A DNA stretch of 64,000 nt from an uncultured Gammaproteobacteria bacterium (lineage in GTDB: Bacteria > Pseudomonadota > Gammaproteobacteria > Steroidobacterales > UBA11654). The notes under the pieces are model-generated. The model was given only the letters and a program-made list of their open reading frames with translations. It made no database searches and was not told the DNA's origin. The stretch's first letter is position 1. The number at the start of each line of letters is the position of its first letter. Made by a program: the position numbers and the translations under genes. The stretch lies in contig CALMWC010000011.1 of NCBI GenBank assembly GCA_937801655.1, forward strand, positions 60,571-124,570. The letters are read 5' to 3'. Below are positions 16,943 to 26,079 of this stretch, piece by piece.

Positions 16943-18493
16943 TCAGTAAGGTTTTTGATTCTTTATACTTACATGCTTACTTTGAGCATAACGGAAAGCT
17001 GTTTTAGCTACCATCCTTCCGAAGGTTATTGCAGGCCCAACACTCATTCCACTTACCACTCCTTCACCCATGAGATGACCATTTCCTATAGTCTCTCCAA
17101 TGGCATATAACCCCGGTATTACGCGACTGTTTTTACCTATAACTTCTAATGAGCTATTGATGGAGATGCCGCCATGCGTATTTAATACGCTTCCACCAAC
17201 ACCAAAAGCATAATAGGGTGGTTGTAGAATCTTTAATCGTTTTTCCTTACGACCAAACTCATCATTATGATTTGAATCAATAGCAGTATTATATTTTAAA
17301 ATAGTTTCAGATAAACGTTTTGGATTGATCTTAAGTTTTCCTGCTAACTGATCTATTGTATCGGTTTTTATTATGACATTTCCCTCATTAATGGCTTGAT
17401 CCATTTCTTTTGAAGACCAGTTTCTAATATCCAATGAGTCTTGCTTTGTTCTCATTCTTTCATCAAATAAAACATAGAAGAATAATTCTTCTTGATCAAG
17501 AAAGGCAACTTCTCGATTATCAGGCGTTGTATGTTCATTTACAAATCTACGACCTTTTTTATTAATCCAGATACTTTGAGTAAAATGCTTAGGAGGGAAC
17601 TGAAGTCGAGTGGAAATTTCCGTTGGAGCTCCTTTTAGATCAAAAACGGTGCCTGGGTATGAGATTAAATGATCCATATATGAAAGGTTGGCTCCAATCT
17701 TTTGTGCCATGTTAATTCCATCACCAGTTGCATGTGGAAGACCAACCCATTTAGCAGATACAACTTTAGGGTTAAATTTTTTTTGCATATCTTTATTAGC
17801 TCCATAACCTCCTGAGGCAAGGATCACAGTTTTAGCGAAAATGTCTAAAGCAGCACCATTTTTATTTCTAACTTTTACGCCTATGATTTCTTTATTATCA
17901 TCTTGGAGTAAATTTAAGGCTTTTGTTTCCAATTTTAAATCCAAACCACCTCTCTTGACTCTCTTATCAAGTTCTTTTTTCAGTGGTCCTAATAATGAAC
18001 GAGCAAGATTGACCCCTACATAAGTCCTGGGTACTGAGTAATGATCATGATCATCCACTAAGATTGGAGACTCATCAGTAAACTCAACTCCTATCTTTTC
18101 AAGCCAATCAACCATTGAAGCGGCATGCTCAGTAGCAAGTGCTAGTAGTTCCGAATCAGCCTTAAATTTTCCAATACGCATCGCGTCTTGATAGTGTTTC
18201 TCATATGAATCTTTAATGTTTTTTCTCATTTGAATTTTGGCATTAGCCCCACTAATATGACCACCTGAAACAATTAGCATCCCACCCACGAATGCATTTT
18301 TATCAATAAGTATAACTTTTGCTCCCATATCAGAGGCTTCGATAGCAGCTGGTATACCAGCATTTCCAGCTCCCACAATTAATACATCGGCTTGATCGTT
18401 TGCTTCATGAGCATTGCTATTTTTTGTGTTCATTACAGCAAGTGCAGCACTGGATCCTAAGACTGTGGCTTTTAATAGTTCTCTTCTTTTCAT
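16943..18493 (-). CDS. Exported FAD-dependent dehydrogenase (FAD_binding_2, fumarate reductase-like)
   Basis: 516 residues. It starts MKRRELLKATVLGSSAALAVMN, a Tat-type signal, then the Rossmann FAD motif DVLIVGAGNAGIPAAIEASDMGAKVILIDK. The C-terminal VIPGLYAIGETIGNGHLMGEGVVSGMSVG contacts FAD. It resembles the flavin subunit of periplasmic fumarate/urocanate reductases and ketosteroid dehydrogenases. No heme-binding CxxCH domain is attached, so it would need a separate electron partner; the diheme cytochrome encoded at 22158 is a candidate by location only. It is the paralogue of the cytoplasmic protein at 6613 and lies 8 bp downstream of the Rossmann protein gene. Confidence 0.9.
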   Translation of the reverse strand: MKRRELLKATVLGSSAALAVMNTKNSNAHEANDQADVLIVGAGNAGIPAAIEASDMGAKVILIDKNAFVGGMLIVSGGHISGANAKIQMRKNIKDSYEKHYQDAMRIGKFKADSELLALATEHAASMVDWLEKIGVEFTDESPILVDDHDHYSVPRTYVGVNLARSLLGPLKKELDKRVKRGGLDLKLETKALNLLQDDNKEIIGVKVRNKNGAALDIFAKTVILASGGYGANKDMQKKFNPKVVSAKWVGLPHATGDGINMAQKIGANLSYMDHLISYPGTVFDLKGAPTEISTRLQFPPKHFTQSIWINKKGRRFVNEHTTPDNREVAFLDQEELFFYVLFDERMRTKQDSLDIRNWSSKEMDQAINEGNVIIKTDTIDQLAGKLKINPKRLSETILKYNTAIDSNHNDEFGRKEKRLKILQPPYYAFGVGGSVLNTHGGISINSSLEVIGKNSRVIPGLYAIGETIGNGHLMGEGVVSGMSVGPAITFGRMVAKTAFRYAQSKHVSIKNQKPY

Positions 18494-18501
18494 TGCTGTA
18501 G

Positions 18502-19245
18502 TTATTCTATTGCATTACCTAAAGAGGCATCAAATGCATGATATATCTTATTGATACATAACCCATTTAAAACACATTCACCAGTCAGTTGTGCCAGGTC
18601 TTTTCTTGTAATGATTCCAACAATAGTGTCATCTTCTAATAGTTCTGCATTGCCCGTGGCAGGCGTATCATCATAAACAACGATGCCTGTTCTAATAATA
18701 GTGTAAGGAAGCTTACTATTGATTAGTGAGGCTTCAGCCTTACCTTTTTCCTGAAGTATGTCTTTCCACATTGACCAGACAATATCTGAAACAAGCTCAC
18801 TTTGCTTTGATCCTGCACCAACCGAGCCAATAAGAATAAAATGCTTAATACCAGTTTTTTTAGACCATTTAATTAAATTATTTTGTCCAACAGCATGCGG
18901 ATTTGGGCTATTTCCTACTTTGGCTAAAGCATTGATGACCACGCTAAAGTCTTTTTCTGAAAAAACTCTTTCTATGTCTTTATCATTTAATACATTGCCT
19001 TGCATGTAATTGATATTGAGACCTTTTAAACGCGAGTAGTTATTATCACTTCTTGAAAGGACTGTGATGTCTTTATTCTCATTAGCCAAGATTTTAACAA
19101 TTTCAGAACCCACCCGGCCAGTTCCACCCACTACTAATATGGATTCTTTCGCCTCTGTTACCGTGTTAATAAACAACAACACTATTAGAAGAATGTTTAT
19201 TTTTCTATAAAATTTCATATTGTTATATATATCATGTTTGACCAT
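18502..19245 (-). CDS. NAD(P)-binding Rossmann protein (NmrA/atypical SDR), with N-terminal signal or anchor
   Basis: 247 residues. After a hydrophobic stretch (INILLIVLLFINTVTEA) comes ILVVGGTGRVGSEIVKILANENKDITVLSR, the GxxGxxG nucleotide-binding motif of atypical short-chain dehydrogenases. The usual YxxxK is not evident, as in NmrA-like members that bind but may not reduce. A hydrophobic N-terminus on such a protein is unusual, since NAD(P) is cytoplasmic; it may be a membrane anchor rather than a cleaved signal. An internal Met (MKFYRK) nine codons in is an alternative start. It is the first gene of the minus-strand unit fired from the divergent region that holds operator copy 4. Confidence 0.8.
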   Translation of the reverse strand: MVKHDIYNNMKFYRKINILLIVLLFINTVTEAKESILVVGGTGRVGSEIVKILANENKDITVLSRSDNNYSRLKGLNINYMQGNVLNDKDIERVFSEKDFSVVINALAKVGNSPNPHAVGQNNLIKWSKKTGIKHFILIGSVGAGSKQSELVSDIVWSMWKDILQEKGKAEASLINSKLPYTIIRTGIVVYDDTPATGNAELLEDDTIVGIITRKDLAQLTGECVLNGLCINKIYHAFDASLGNAIE

Positions 19246-19295
19246 ACAATTGCTCTATAATTAAACTGTATGAATTTAAAACTATAAGTTTATTG

Positions 19296-19319
19296 CTAAA
19301 TAATCAAATGATAAATAAG
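19296..19319. promoter_or_regulatory. Palindromic operator copy 4 (imperfect)
   Basis: CTAAATAATCA-AA-TGATAAATAAG: the right arm equals the consensus, the left arm matches 8 of 11. It lies in the 109-bp divergent gap between the Rossmann protein gene and the MBL lipoprotein gene. On the minus strand a TTGATT hexamer inside it could serve as -35 (with TATAGT 15 bp further), as at copies 3 and 5. Confidence 0.65.
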
Positions 19320-19354
19320 ATATATAAAAAATAGTTCTATATGGAGTCATTTTT

Positions 19355-21169
19355 ATGAAATTTAAACTATATTGCTTTGCAGTACTATCAACCAGTGTTT
19401 TGATTTTTAGTTGCAGTAATGAAAATACACAAACAATCAAATACTTTAATCATGCCACATCTTTTTTAGCAAACAATGAAAAGCTTGAAAGTCTTGAGGG
19501 CTATTCTATCGAAAGCGAAAGAGATGAATACATAATGGGACAGGGTCCAGAACCAGGCAAAGGTATGATGTTGTTAGCGGCCCCTTCTACAAAGGTCTCT
19601 CATCAATTAGCGAGTCAATCCATTAAAATAGATCTAATCACTACTTTAGCCGCTAGAGAGGGTGGTTATATTACAAGAGAAATAAACACTTTGCTTTTAG
19701 GAGAAGAAGGCTACCTTAGTGAAGACGATGCGATGGGAATAGTTAAAGAAAGGGATAAAATTCTCACTTCAGATAAAGCAGCAGCAAACATAAAAACCGA
19801 GAGGTTACTCAACCCACATCTTTTATTGAAAGAAGTATTAAATGATCCAAGTCTTTTGCTCAATGAAAAAATAGAAATTAATGCCCAAAGAGGTTGGAGA
19901 TTTAAGCGGTCAGAAGTTATGCCAGTAACCATTGATCGAATTCGTCAGACTGGACTTAGAACACTGATTGCAACACAAGAATGGGAGAATGAATCCAGTA
20001 AGAAAAAATTCTATCCCAAGATGATCAATAAGACTATTATCAATCCTGATTGGTTGAAAGACTGGCATGACAATACTGTTATTGATGAAGCAAATTATGA
20101 TCAATTCAGTATTAAAGATAAGTTGCATCCCATCACTTTTTTTATTGATCCAGAATCAGGAAGGATTGATAAGTTGAGCACCATGGAATGGGATGTTGTT
20201 TATGGTGATATCGAGATAGAGGTTAAGTTTGATAATTGGCAAGACTTCAATGGCATTTCTTATCCAATGACGGTTAGGATGTCACAAGGTGGTGCTCCCA
20301 GATGGGAAATAAGACGCTCAAGTGTTGAAGTCAATCCAGGTTACTCAGAAGAAACTTTTACTGCTCCGTCTGGTTTGAGATATGTTCATGATAAAGAGGC
20401 AGCAAAAAGAGGCTGGGAAGTCAGTCAAACAATGAGAATGTTTACACTTTCAGGAGCCTATCGTCCTAAAATAAATGTTATAGAGATTGAAAAAGGAATT
20501 TATTATCTGTCTGCTTTGCCAATAGATGGTGTTTATACAATGGTAGTTGAGCAGGACAATGGAGTGGTTGTTATCGAACCAGGAATGAATGATTTGAAAG
20601 GTGAGGAGATTATTAAATGGATTAAAAAAAATATACCCAATAAACCTCTTACACATCTTATTTCTTCCCATCATCATAATGATCATGGCGCAGGCATTAG
20701 ACCATATATTGCTGAAGGAGCAGCCCTTGTTGTACATGAAACTGCTGAAGAATTTTATCGAGCTCAAATCAATCGTCCCAAATCGTCTGTTGTTATTGAT
20801 GCATTAGATAGAAAAATGAGCAATTTATCTGTGACAATCATAGGAGTTTCCCCAGATGAAGGGTATACGATTAATGATTCCAATAGACCTGTAAGTGTTT
20901 ACCCAGTCTTCAACGGCCATTCTGAAGATATGGTGATTGCTTTTTTAGACAATCAAAACCTTCTTTACGCTGCCGATTTATACATAAGCGGTGTTGCTCG
21001 TGACAAACGATCGGGAACTGTGAGAGGGCCTAATGTTGTGCCTTACCATTCAGCAATATCTTTAAACGATACAATCAAGCAATTTAATATTTCTGCAGAT
21101 AATCTTCTAGGGTCTCATGATAAAGATATTGTAAGTTATCAGGATTTAATTAACTACATAACAGATTGA
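19355..21169 (+). CDS. MBL-fold hydrolase lipoprotein with long N-terminal domain
   Basis: 604 residues. The signal MKFKLYCFAVLSTSVLIFSCSN ends in a lipobox-type Cys, so it is probably lipid-anchored. About 370 residues of unrecognised, largely beta sequence precede an MBL domain with LISSHHHNDHGAG (HxHxDH), FNGHSEDMVIAF, the Asp in LLYAADLYI and a final His in LLGSHDKD. The metal site is therefore complete. The N-terminal half may be a substrate-recognition domain; I do not recognise it. Exported MBL proteins hydrolyse esters, lactones or sulfate esters. The stop overlaps the start of the next gene by four bases, so the genes form an operon downstream of operator copy 4. Confidence 0.87.
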   Translation: MKFKLYCFAVLSTSVLIFSCSNENTQTIKYFNHATSFLANNEKLESLEGYSIESERDEYIMGQGPEPGKGMMLLAAPSTKVSHQLASQSIKIDLITTLAAREGGYITREINTLLLGEEGYLSEDDAMGIVKERDKILTSDKAAANIKTERLLNPHLLLKEVLNDPSLLLNEKIEINAQRGWRFKRSEVMPVTIDRIRQTGLRTLIATQEWENESSKKKFYPKMINKTIINPDWLKDWHDNTVIDEANYDQFSIKDKLHPITFFIDPESGRIDKLSTMEWDVVYGDIEIEVKFDNWQDFNGISYPMTVRMSQGGAPRWEIRRSSVEVNPGYSEETFTAPSGLRYVHDKEAAKRGWEVSQTMRMFTLSGAYRPKINVIEIEKGIYYLSALPIDGVYTMVVEQDNGVVVIEPGMNDLKGEEIIKWIKKNIPNKPLTHLISSHHHNDHGAGIRPYIAEGAALVVHETAEEFYRAQINRPKSSVVIDALDRKMSNLSVTIIGVSPDEGYTINDSNRPVSVYPVFNGHSEDMVIAFLDNQNLLYAADLYISGVARDKRSGTVRGPNVVPYHSAISLNDTIKQFNISADNLLGSHDKDIVSYQDLINYITD

Positions 21170-22161
21170 GGATTAAATTGATAAAAGATTTTGAAAATAT
21201 CGATCTTAAAATCTTTTCAACACTCATTGTTTTGGGATGTATCTTTTTTTCATATGAGATCAATAGCCAGCAACAATTGATACAGGATTGCGAGTCATGC
21301 CCAACGATGGTTGTCATTGAGCCGGGTAACTTTACAAAGGGTTCACCATTAAGTGATAAAGGTTCAAGGGACGATGAGAGGCCTCAACATCAAGTGGACA
21401 TCAATTATAATTTCGCTATTGGTAGGTATGAAGTAACGAGAAGAGAATTTGAGAGATTTGTTCAGAGTACAGGTCACGATAGTTCAGGTGGATGCTATGG
21501 AGCTACTGATGATGGTATACAGTTGGGGATTGATTTGAATTGGTATGATCCGGGTTATCCCATCACAGACAATCACCCTGTTGTTTGTGTGAGTTGGAAT
21601 GAAGCCATGTCCTATGCTCAATGGTTGAGCAAAGAGACGGGAGAAACTTACCGATTATTATCCGAATCAGAATGGGAATATTCTGCTAGAGCTGGAACTA
21701 AAACCGTTAGATTTTGGGGCGATTCAGATGAAGGTTGTGATTATGCTAACGGAGCTGATTTGGATATTACTCCAGAAAGTTTTTTAGAAGAAATGAAGGG
21801 CAGGGGCAGTAAAATAGTTTTGCCTGAAGATTGGGTTGTTGCCGATTGTCACGATGGGTATGAATATTCTGCACCAGCAGGATCATTTGAACCCAATGAT
21901 TTTGGGGTTTATGATATTTTAGGCAATGTGGCTGAATGGGTAGGTGATTGCTGGGATGGTTCTTATGAGAATGCACCCAGAGATGGAACAGCTAGATTAA
22001 CGGGAGATTGCAATCGTCCGATACTCAGAGGAGCATCATACTACGATATGCCATTGTATTTAAGATCAGCGAATCATTATGGTTTTCAATCCAATCAATC
22101 AGAGAATAAAGACACACGTTACATTAATTTTGGATTCAGAGTACTAAGAGAAATGAATTGA
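21166..22161 (+). CDS. Exported SUMF1/FGE-sulfatase domain protein
   Basis: 331 residues. A hydrophobic N-terminus (KIFSTLIVLGCIFFSYEINSQ) precedes CPTMVVIEPGNFTKGS, the family opening, followed by RYEVTRREFERFV, NHPVVCVSWNEAMSYAQWLS, YRLLSESEWEYSARAG, GNVAEWVGDCWDGS and FGFRVLRE. These are the marks of formylglycine-generating-enzyme-like proteins (C-type lectin fold). Most bacterial members do not make formylglycine, and no sulfatase gene is visible here. The start is a TTG overlapping the previous stop; another TTG four codons later is equally possible. It is probably periplasmic, in one operon with the MBL lipoprotein and cytochrome. Confidence 0.88.
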   Translation: MRIKLIKDFENIDLKIFSTLIVLGCIFFSYEINSQQQLIQDCESCPTMVVIEPGNFTKGSPLSDKGSRDDERPQHQVDINYNFAIGRYEVTRREFERFVQSTGHDSSGGCYGATDDGIQLGIDLNWYDPGYPITDNHPVVCVSWNEAMSYAQWLSKETGETYRLLSESEWEYSARAGTKTVRFWGDSDEGCDYANGADLDITPESFLEEMKGRGSKIVLPEDWVVADCHDGYEYSAPAGSFEPNDFGVYDILGNVAEWVGDCWDGSYENAPRDGTARLTGDCNRPILRGASYYDMPLYLRSANHYGFQSNQSENKDTRYINFGFRVLREMN

Positions 22162-22829
22162 TATCGTCGATAAAATATACTCATATTTTTTTATTCTTCT
22201 TCTTATTTCTTGCAAGTGCTAATGGTAATGGTGTTGAATCAATTCCTGAAAAAGTGAGAACCTGCGTCGCTTGTCATGGTGAGAGTTTTCAAGGAATCAG
22301 AATTCTTAATGCACCTTCGTTAGCCGACTTGAGTGAATTGTATTTAATAAGACAATTAGAAAATTTTCAAAAGGGAATAAGAGGAAGCCATCCTAAGGAT
22401 ATATATGGGCAGCAAATGACAATGTCTGTAATTAATTTGTCTAGTGAAGACCTAAACGAAATAACAAGCTATATAGTGAATCACTCAAAATCAAATCTTG
22501 AAAAGACTGTCTATGGAGATCTTGAAAAAGGCGAGTTTGTATTTCAACATTGTATGTCTTGTCATGGAGAGTTTGCAGAAGGAGATATGGACATTGGTGC
22601 TCCAAAATTAAGTGGACTTAATGACTGGTATCTATTAAATCAATTACTGAATTTTAAAAATGAAATTAGGGGAATCCATCCCGATGATTTATTTGGTAAG
22701 CAAATGATGGAGACGGCTCAAATGTTTAATGAGGAAATGTTGAAAGATGTTGTCGCCTATATCTCTGAGGAAGACTTTTCTTCTCAGGATGATAAAGAGG
22801 CTGATAGTAGATTAAGATCTCCCCTATAA
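22158..22829 (+). CDS. Periplasmic diheme cytochrome c (c4-like)
   Basis: 223 residues with a Sec signal (IFLFFFLFLASANG). Two similar heme domains follow: RTCVACHGESFQG near residue 36 and QHCMSCHGEFAEG near residue 132, each followed by a PSLADLSELYLIRQL / PKLSGLNDWYLLNQL repeat and a Met-rich region (QQMTMS, KQMMETA) able to supply the axial Met. This is the cytochrome c4 layout. It would carry electrons in the periplasm, plausibly from the exported flavin enzymes at 14347, 16943 and 26080 to an oxidase. It starts with TTG, overlapping the previous stop, so it is the third gene of a coupled operon. Confidence 0.9.
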   Translation: MISSIKYTHIFLFFFLFLASANGNGVESIPEKVRTCVACHGESFQGIRILNAPSLADLSELYLIRQLENFQKGIRGSHPKDIYGQQMTMSVINLSSEDLNEITSYIVNHSKSNLEKTVYGDLEKGEFVFQHCMSCHGEFAEGDMDIGAPKLSGLNDWYLLNQLLNFKNEIRGIHPDDLFGKQMMETAQMFNEEMLKDVVAYISEEDFSSQDDKEADSRLRSPL

Positions 22830-22862
22830 TTTCCTTATACAAATAAACTATACGGATTTCCG

Positions 22863-23708
22863 ATGATAATAAAATTGGCGGCTATTATGCTCACAGTGCT
22901 TATTGCTTTGGTGGTTGGCTTTAATGTTTGGGGTGTTGCAACGCAGGGGTCTTTAGAGCCTGCACTCAACGCCGAGCGTGATACCAGTGCCAATAGGGTT
23001 GTTATGGTTTTTGGCGCATCAGGTTCCGCTGGTGGCGGCTTATTAAAAGCGGCTGTTGAGGATAATGAAGTAGAAAAAGTCTATGTCGTTACCCGGAGCA
23101 GCACTGATTATATCGCCGCTGCCGCTGAAGACAGCGATAAAGTCTCGGTGATTATGCATAAGGACTTTACTGATTATACCGGGCTCGAGAATGAGCTCGG
23201 CGACGTTAGCACGGTACTATGGGCGCTGGGTACCTCCTCTCTGCAAGTCGACGAAGCCACTTACACGCTGATTCATGTGGATTTCCCTGCAGCCTTTGTA
23301 AAGGCCTGGTTATCTGCGCGACAAGCTGCCGGTAACATTGATTCCCCCATGGCCTATCATTTTATTGCCGGTATGGGCACCGACTCCAGCGACGCGCCCT
23401 GGGCACACGATAAACGCAAAACCGAACGGGATGTAGCGGCGATGGCTGAGGGCAATGGTCTGCGCTCATTTAGTTATCGCTCGGCCTATATACGCCCGAT
23501 CAGTGAAACGACGAATGTTGGTCATCATATTACTGAAGCTTTACTGCGTCCCGGAAAATTGGTCACCAGCTCAAAAGAGTTGGGCCAGGCCATGTTGGAA
23601 ATCAGTGCACGGACTAAGGAGTTAGCAAACGGTACCCTGCTCGATAACGGTGATAGCCTTGCTTATAGCAAAGCTTATCTATTGAGGCTGCCAAAAAGGT
23701 CAGACTAG
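22863..23708 (+). CDS. NAD(P)-binding Rossmann-fold protein, GC-rich and probably acquired
   Basis: 281 residues. A single N-terminal membrane segment (IKLAAIMLTVLIALVVGFNVWG) is followed by VVMVFGASGSAGGGLLKAAVEDNEVEKVYVVTR, a GxxGxxG nucleotide-binding motif, and YHFIAGMGTDSSDAPWAHDKRKTERDV, where YHF and the later K resemble atypical SDRs of the HTATIP2 type. Its base use differs sharply from its neighbours: many GCC, GGC, CTG and CGC codons and stretches near 50-55% GC against about 35% around it. That suggests recent transfer from a higher-GC gammaproteobacterium. The ribosome site is poor. It lies 33 bp after the cytochrome gene but may not belong to that operon. Confidence 0.85.
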   Translation: MIIKLAAIMLTVLIALVVGFNVWGVATQGSLEPALNAERDTSANRVVMVFGASGSAGGGLLKAAVEDNEVEKVYVVTRSSTDYIAAAAEDSDKVSVIMHKDFTDYTGLENELGDVSTVLWALGTSSLQVDEATYTLIHVDFPAAFVKAWLSARQAAGNIDSPMAYHFIAGMGTDSSDAPWAHDKRKTERDVAAMAEGNGLRSFSYRSAYIRPISETTNVGHHITEALLRPGKLVTSSKELGQAMLEISARTKELANGTLLDNGDSLAYSKAYLLRLPKRSD

Positions 23709-23855
23709 ATTGAGCAATAGCAAGAATTAACGGGGTCGGTGACAACTGATAATTAAATTCAGTGGCTCAGATCAGTCTTCTTCCTATTTAATTTAATTTA
23801 TGAAACTTGAATATAAAGCAGAATAATAACTATGCCAAACATTGTCCAGAAAGTA

Positions 23856-25322
23856 TTAGATCAAATCTTTGAACTTAGAATCAATGCGATCAAAGATCTC
23901 AGGAAAGGCATTCTCCAAACATTCCCGATTTGTTTTTGCAAACTCTAGATCCGATTGTCTTCCATTCTTCATTGCATTGATAACTATTCGACTGCCAATG
24001 CCTCGTTCAGTAGAGCTTGGATCACCAGAAAGTCCAGGTGCTTTTTCTATAATTTCACTCGATGTATAGGGTTGCCACCTAGACCCAACAGCATGCAAGA
24101 CATCATGCAGATTATGAATATCTACATCTGAGTCTAGAAGCACAGTAATTTTTGCAATTTTGAGTGATTTAGAAATATCACTACCAATGGCCATTGCTTT
24201 TTCAAAAGACACTGATGCTATGTTTACAAAACAGAATCCTGGTGTTTCTAATGGATAATGAAGTCCTAAAAAGTCATTGAATTTTTTCTTATATTTTTGA
24301 TTGAGAGCTACTTCTATTGGTGCTGTGAGACAACCACGAGTAATACCAGTGAATTGGTTAGAGAAAATTGGATTATTTCGATGCGTTATCGCTGAAACAT
24401 CCATGTAGAAGTTTTCTTCTTTTTTCTCACCAATATAACCATACATTTCACCAAAGGGACCTTCTTCTTCCATTCTATCCAGCGGTATACTTCCCTCGAT
24501 AACCATTTCGACATTAGCCGGCACTAAAATATCATTAGTTTCACACTTAACTACCTTAATAGCTTCACCTATTATTCCTCCAGCAATTCCAAGTTCATCT
24601 TCACCGTATTTTGCTACCTTTGATCCACTCATTGAGAATGTAATTGGATCGGTGCCCAAAACTATAGCAACAGCAGCTCGCTTCTCACCTCGTTCTTGCA
24701 TTCTTTTTAGAAATTTCCAGCCGTCTTGATTGACTTGTGGATTGATACTGATTTTTTTTGAGTTTTTTATTTGGCATCTATAAGTACCAATGTTCCTACC
24801 TAAATCTGGATCTTTGAGGATTACACTGCCCATATTAATATAGCAGCCACCATCTTCCGGATTGGTCTGTATGAAAGGGAAATTAAGTAAATCTATATCA
24901 TCACCCAATAATTTTACTTCTTTGCATGAAGCTTCAGAAGGTTGTATCTCAATCGGATCTATGACTCTCCATTCGTTATTATCTTTTATATGATCAGTTA
25001 TTTTATTTAAAGCATGTTTATAATTTTTTTGGGGCGATCCTTCAATTGGCATGATACCCAATGCAAGCGATTCAAAATCCCATCTTCCATAAATGTTACC
25101 CACTAAAGAGTGTTTAAATAATTTTCCTTTTGAGCGAATTTCATCAAAAAATAAGGCAGGTGCCTCATAGACTTTTGTATTATCGATAATTCTATACATG
25201 AGAGCTGTTGCTTCATATTCATCTTGATTGATTGAATCAATGTGTTCAATCAATCCAAAATGCTCAAGAGCATCAAGATAGTCTCTAAATGATTTATAAG
25301 GACCTAAATAATTTTGACTCAT
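23856..25322 (-). CDS. UbiD-family (de)carboxylase
   Basis: 488 residues, the normal UbiD/FDC length. The prenyl-FMN-dependent decarboxylase signature is present: ILVPANVEMVIEGSIPLDRMEEEGPFGEMYGY carries the Glu residues of the E-x-P-x-G-E region, and the earlier INPQVNQDGW and RAAVAIVLGTDPI fit the family. UbiD enzymes reversibly decarboxylate aromatic or alpha,beta-unsaturated acids and need prenyl-FMN made by UbiX, which is not in this window. The acidic N-terminus and lack of UbiX next door suggest a catabolic decarboxylase rather than ubiquinone synthesis, but I cannot exclude the latter. It is followed by a GC-rich gene on the other strand and preceded by the broken membrane gene. Confidence 0.93.
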   Translation of the reverse strand: MSQNYLGPYKSFRDYLDALEHFGLIEHIDSINQDEYEATALMYRIIDNTKVYEAPALFFDEIRSKGKLFKHSLVGNIYGRWDFESLALGIMPIEGSPQKNYKHALNKITDHIKDNNEWRVIDPIEIQPSEASCKEVKLLGDDIDLLNFPFIQTNPEDGGCYINMGSVILKDPDLGRNIGTYRCQIKNSKKISINPQVNQDGWKFLKRMQERGEKRAAVAIVLGTDPITFSMSGSKVAKYGEDELGIAGGIIGEAIKVVKCETNDILVPANVEMVIEGSIPLDRMEEEGPFGEMYGYIGEKKEENFYMDVSAITHRNNPIFSNQFTGITRGCLTAPIEVALNQKYKKKFNDFLGLHYPLETPGFCFVNIASVSFEKAMAIGSDISKSLKIAKITVLLDSDVDIHNLHDVLHAVGSRWQPYTSSEIIEKAPGLSGDPSSTERGIGSRIVINAMKNGRQSDLEFAKTNRECLENAFPEIFDRIDSKFKDLI

Positions 25323-25360
25323 AGAATTATGTATAGAAGGTTAATTTGATAATTATCTTA

Positions 25361-26037
25361 TCAAAAAGGTTTAACCTCGCCTAAAAAAGCCATCAAGATG
25401 ACAAGCAACCATATTGAAAATGCAGCTTTATTCAGTAATGATTGATGAGTCTTTATCTCATCTTCACCTTGCTGTTGAGCATTTATTTCATTGCTTTTTG
25501 CTAGCAGGATAGAGTCATGCATTTTACCAACAATATTTCTAATCCAGATTCCATTGAATAAGATTCCACCAAATAAAATAATTTTTAAAGACAGCCAATT
25601 AGAAGCAATAACATTGTCTGTAATTAAACAATAAGTGCCTAAGGAAAGCAGGGTTGTGGCAATTATATAACGAATGATTAGATCTATTTTTCTTAATAGT
25701 TCTCCCAAGGAAGAACCTCTTTTGAAATGGACCATCCAAACCAGTATCAACCAAGCTAGACTTAAGCATCCAAATCAGTATGAGCAATCCACCCTCTTAT
25801 TGTTGAACCGAACGTTGTAGCCAATGTAAATCCAATTGGTAGCAACAGCACTAAACTGGTTCTAGCAGACATATCAACAATAAAACGCATTGATCTGACT
25901 CGCAGTCTCTCATCTAAGCTTAAATCGTCCTTTGTGAGATAGTTGCCAATATAATAGACAGCTATGTCCCCACCGATGGCATAAACAAATAGGCAGACAT
26001 GAAAAAATGCCATTAGATCGTGAAATTGAATATTCAC
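25361..26037 (-). pseudogene. Integral membrane protein split by a single-base frameshift
   Basis: The track shows two minus ORFs, 25762-26037 (91 aa, MNIQFHDLMAFFHVCLFVYAIGGD) and 25361-25750 (129 aa). Both are hydrophobic. Upstream of the second ORF's Met its frame stays open and reads LSLAWLILVWMVHFKRGSS, which joins the end of the first ORF naturally (TDLDA then LSLAW). The break is at GATGCTTAAG near 25762; one extra T would restore one protein of about 225 residues with several membrane segments. Either a base was lost in sequencing, or the gene is decaying, or a -1 shift is programmed. The function is unknown. It lies between the UbiD gene and the second FAD oxidase in the same direction. 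Confidence 0.7.
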
Positions 26038-26079
26038 TATATTTTTACCAAAGATGATATGTGAGAGTAATGATTCTTT

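Noticed and set aside
20450-20767. Minus-strand 105-aa ORF opposite the MBL lipoprotein
   Set aside because: Shadow of a gene with complete metal-binding motifs; no ribosome site and no family pattern.
23725-23760. ACGGGGTCGGTGACAAC after the GC-rich gene, reminiscent of REP-like or cassette ends
   Set aside because: Single occurrence with no inverted partner seen; not enough to call a mobile element.
23832-23948. Plus-strand ORF reading MPNIVQKVLDQIFELRINAIKDLRKG
   Set aside because: It is mostly antisense to the end of the UbiD gene, has no ribosome site, and is only 38 codons; most likely a shadow.
25345-25365. Inverted repeat TTTGATAA-TTATC-TTATCAAA upstream of ubiD, sharing the TGATAA core
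   Set aside because: The half-sites are in the opposite order and the spacer is 5 bp, so it is not the regulon operator; it overlaps a stop codon and is too AT-rich to call a terminator.
25733-25790. Near-repeat ATACTGATTTGGATG / ATACTGGTTTGGATG around the membrane-gene frameshift
   Set aside because: Only 14 of 15 bases match and the flanks do not, so a tandem duplication as cause of the frameshift is not supported; a one-base loss explains it better.
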